A DNA stretch of 34,835 nucleotides from CAVXFL01 sp963761015 (GTDB taxonomy: Bacteria > Pseudomonadota > Alphaproteobacteria > Acetobacterales > Acetobacteraceae), in NCBI GenBank assembly GCA_963761015.1, contig CAVXFL010000023.1:1-34835 (forward strand), read 5' to 3'. The notes beneath the pieces are model-generated. The model ran no database searches. It saw only the letters and a program-made list of their open reading frames with translations, and was not told where the DNA came from. Below are positions 34,260 through 34,835 of this stretch, piece after piece; within the stretch, counting starts at the first letter, position 1, and each line of letters begins with the position of its first letter. Position numbers and translations under genes: made by a program.

Positions 34260-34835
34260 GTATCGTGTCCGATCGCGATGAAAATGCCGGTAACGGGCAA
34301 TATGCGCACCTCACCGCTGACGGTCGTTCGCGCAGCCGCAAACCGGTGACCCGGTCCTTTCGCCGACCATCTCGATCACCCTCGCTGTTCCAGGGCGAAC
34401 TGGATCTTGGGGTTGGTCAGGGCCCGGTCCTGCATGATCTTCGAGGCCCGGAGCGTGTCACCCCGGCGGTGCACGAGGGTCACGGAGCGAGCCGAACCTG
34501 GTCAGGAACTGTCGCTTCCTCCATCGCGGAGTCGCCGCCGCCGATGACCGCGATGTCCTGCTCGCGGAAGAAGAATCCATCACAGGTCGCGCACCAGGAC
34601 ACGCCATGACCGGATAGCCCGCCTCACCGGGAAACGCCTAGCTCCCGGTAACTGGACCCGGTCGCGATGATGACGGCACGGGGCACGGGAAGGCCCCGTC
34701 CGCTCGTCGTGACCACCTTGGGCGTGGCGGCCAGGTCGACCTCGAGGGAATCGTCGGCGATGAAGCTCGGCGCCGAAGCGCTCGGCCTGCTTCCCCTGAT
34801 CGAGTCCATCAGGTCAGGGCCCAGTAATCCCGTCG
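34260..34835 (-). pseudogene. trxB: Thioredoxin reductase fragment, heavily frameshifted, runs off the window
   Basis: Minus-strand pieces in several frames assemble into the middle of TrxB: GPDLMDSIRG, AVIIATGSSYRELG, the redox-active VSWCATCDGFFFREQDIAVI (CATC encoded at 34582-34593), GGGDSAMEEAT, VTLVHRRGDTLRASKIMQDR, and LPVTGIFIAIGHD near the left limit. At least five frame changes occur in under 600 bases. The C-terminal FAD-binding part is cut off at the IS5 junction and the N-terminus lies beyond the window. The wording of the CATC and GGGDSAMEEAT region is, from memory, that of actinobacterial TrxB and not alphaproteobacterial TrxB. That suggests foreign origin or a contig join. Confidence 0.8.

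Overview
The window comes from a GC-rich bacterium, most likely an alphaproteobacterium of the Rhodospirillales/Acetobacterales type. This is an inference from base composition, the density of ABC importers and hydantoinase-type genes, and the set of insertion sequences. No marker gene fixes the lineage. One warning applies throughout. At least ten genes that are otherwise well conserved are broken by apparent single-base insertions or deletions, and the family reading frame resumes at once after each break. Either the assembly carries indel errors or the locus is decaying.

Left part (1-4.7 kb): a minus-strand acyl-CoA synthetase with four frame breaks, mutL on the plus strand with one break in its linker, a minus-strand ThiF/MoeB-type E1-like protein, and a tRNA-Ser(CGA). 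From the tRNA to about 9.6 kb lies a pile of mobile-element pieces: a possible integrase scrap, the 3' half of an IS66 transposase, one complete IS3-family element, an IS630 fragment, the tail of an IS21 istA with an intact istB and the IS21 right end, and an ISKra4-type transposase with an in-frame stop.

Central part (9.8-25.8 kb): a minus-strand pair (GntR/FCD regulator, then class III aminotransferase) diverges from a long plus-strand operon. The operon holds a hypothetical gene, then a periplasmic binding protein, permease and double ATPase of the ribose/xylose (CUT2) type interleaved with pxpB, pxpC and pxpA (5-oxoprolinase). It continues with a class IV aminotransferase, hyuA and hyuB (hydantoinase/oxoprolinase), a small four-cysteine protein and two short-chain dehydrogenases. 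A perfect ATTGT-N3-ACAAT palindrome just after a promoter-like sequence in the divergent gap fits the GntR/FCD operator consensus. The simplest reading is uptake and ATP-dependent opening of a cyclic amide (5-oxoproline, hydantoin or a relative), followed by transamination and oxidation.

Right part (25.8-33.6 kb): a convergent minus-strand operon encodes a second importer of the CUT1 (Ugp/Mal) type with two tandem paralogous binding proteins, two permeases and an ATPase, and ends in a SnoaL-like protein. Its first gene is a hyuA-hyuB chimera made by an in-frame internal deletion. It diverges from an RraA-family gene. Both divergent promoters have an AAACG(C/T)TTAA palindrome directly after the -10 element, which suggests one LacI-type repressor controls both sides.

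Right edge (33.6-34.8 kb): the RraA gene is cut off, followed by a broken IS5-family transposase and a badly frameshifted thioredoxin reductase fragment that resembles actinobacterial TrxB. This looks like a rearrangement scar or a chimeric contig end.
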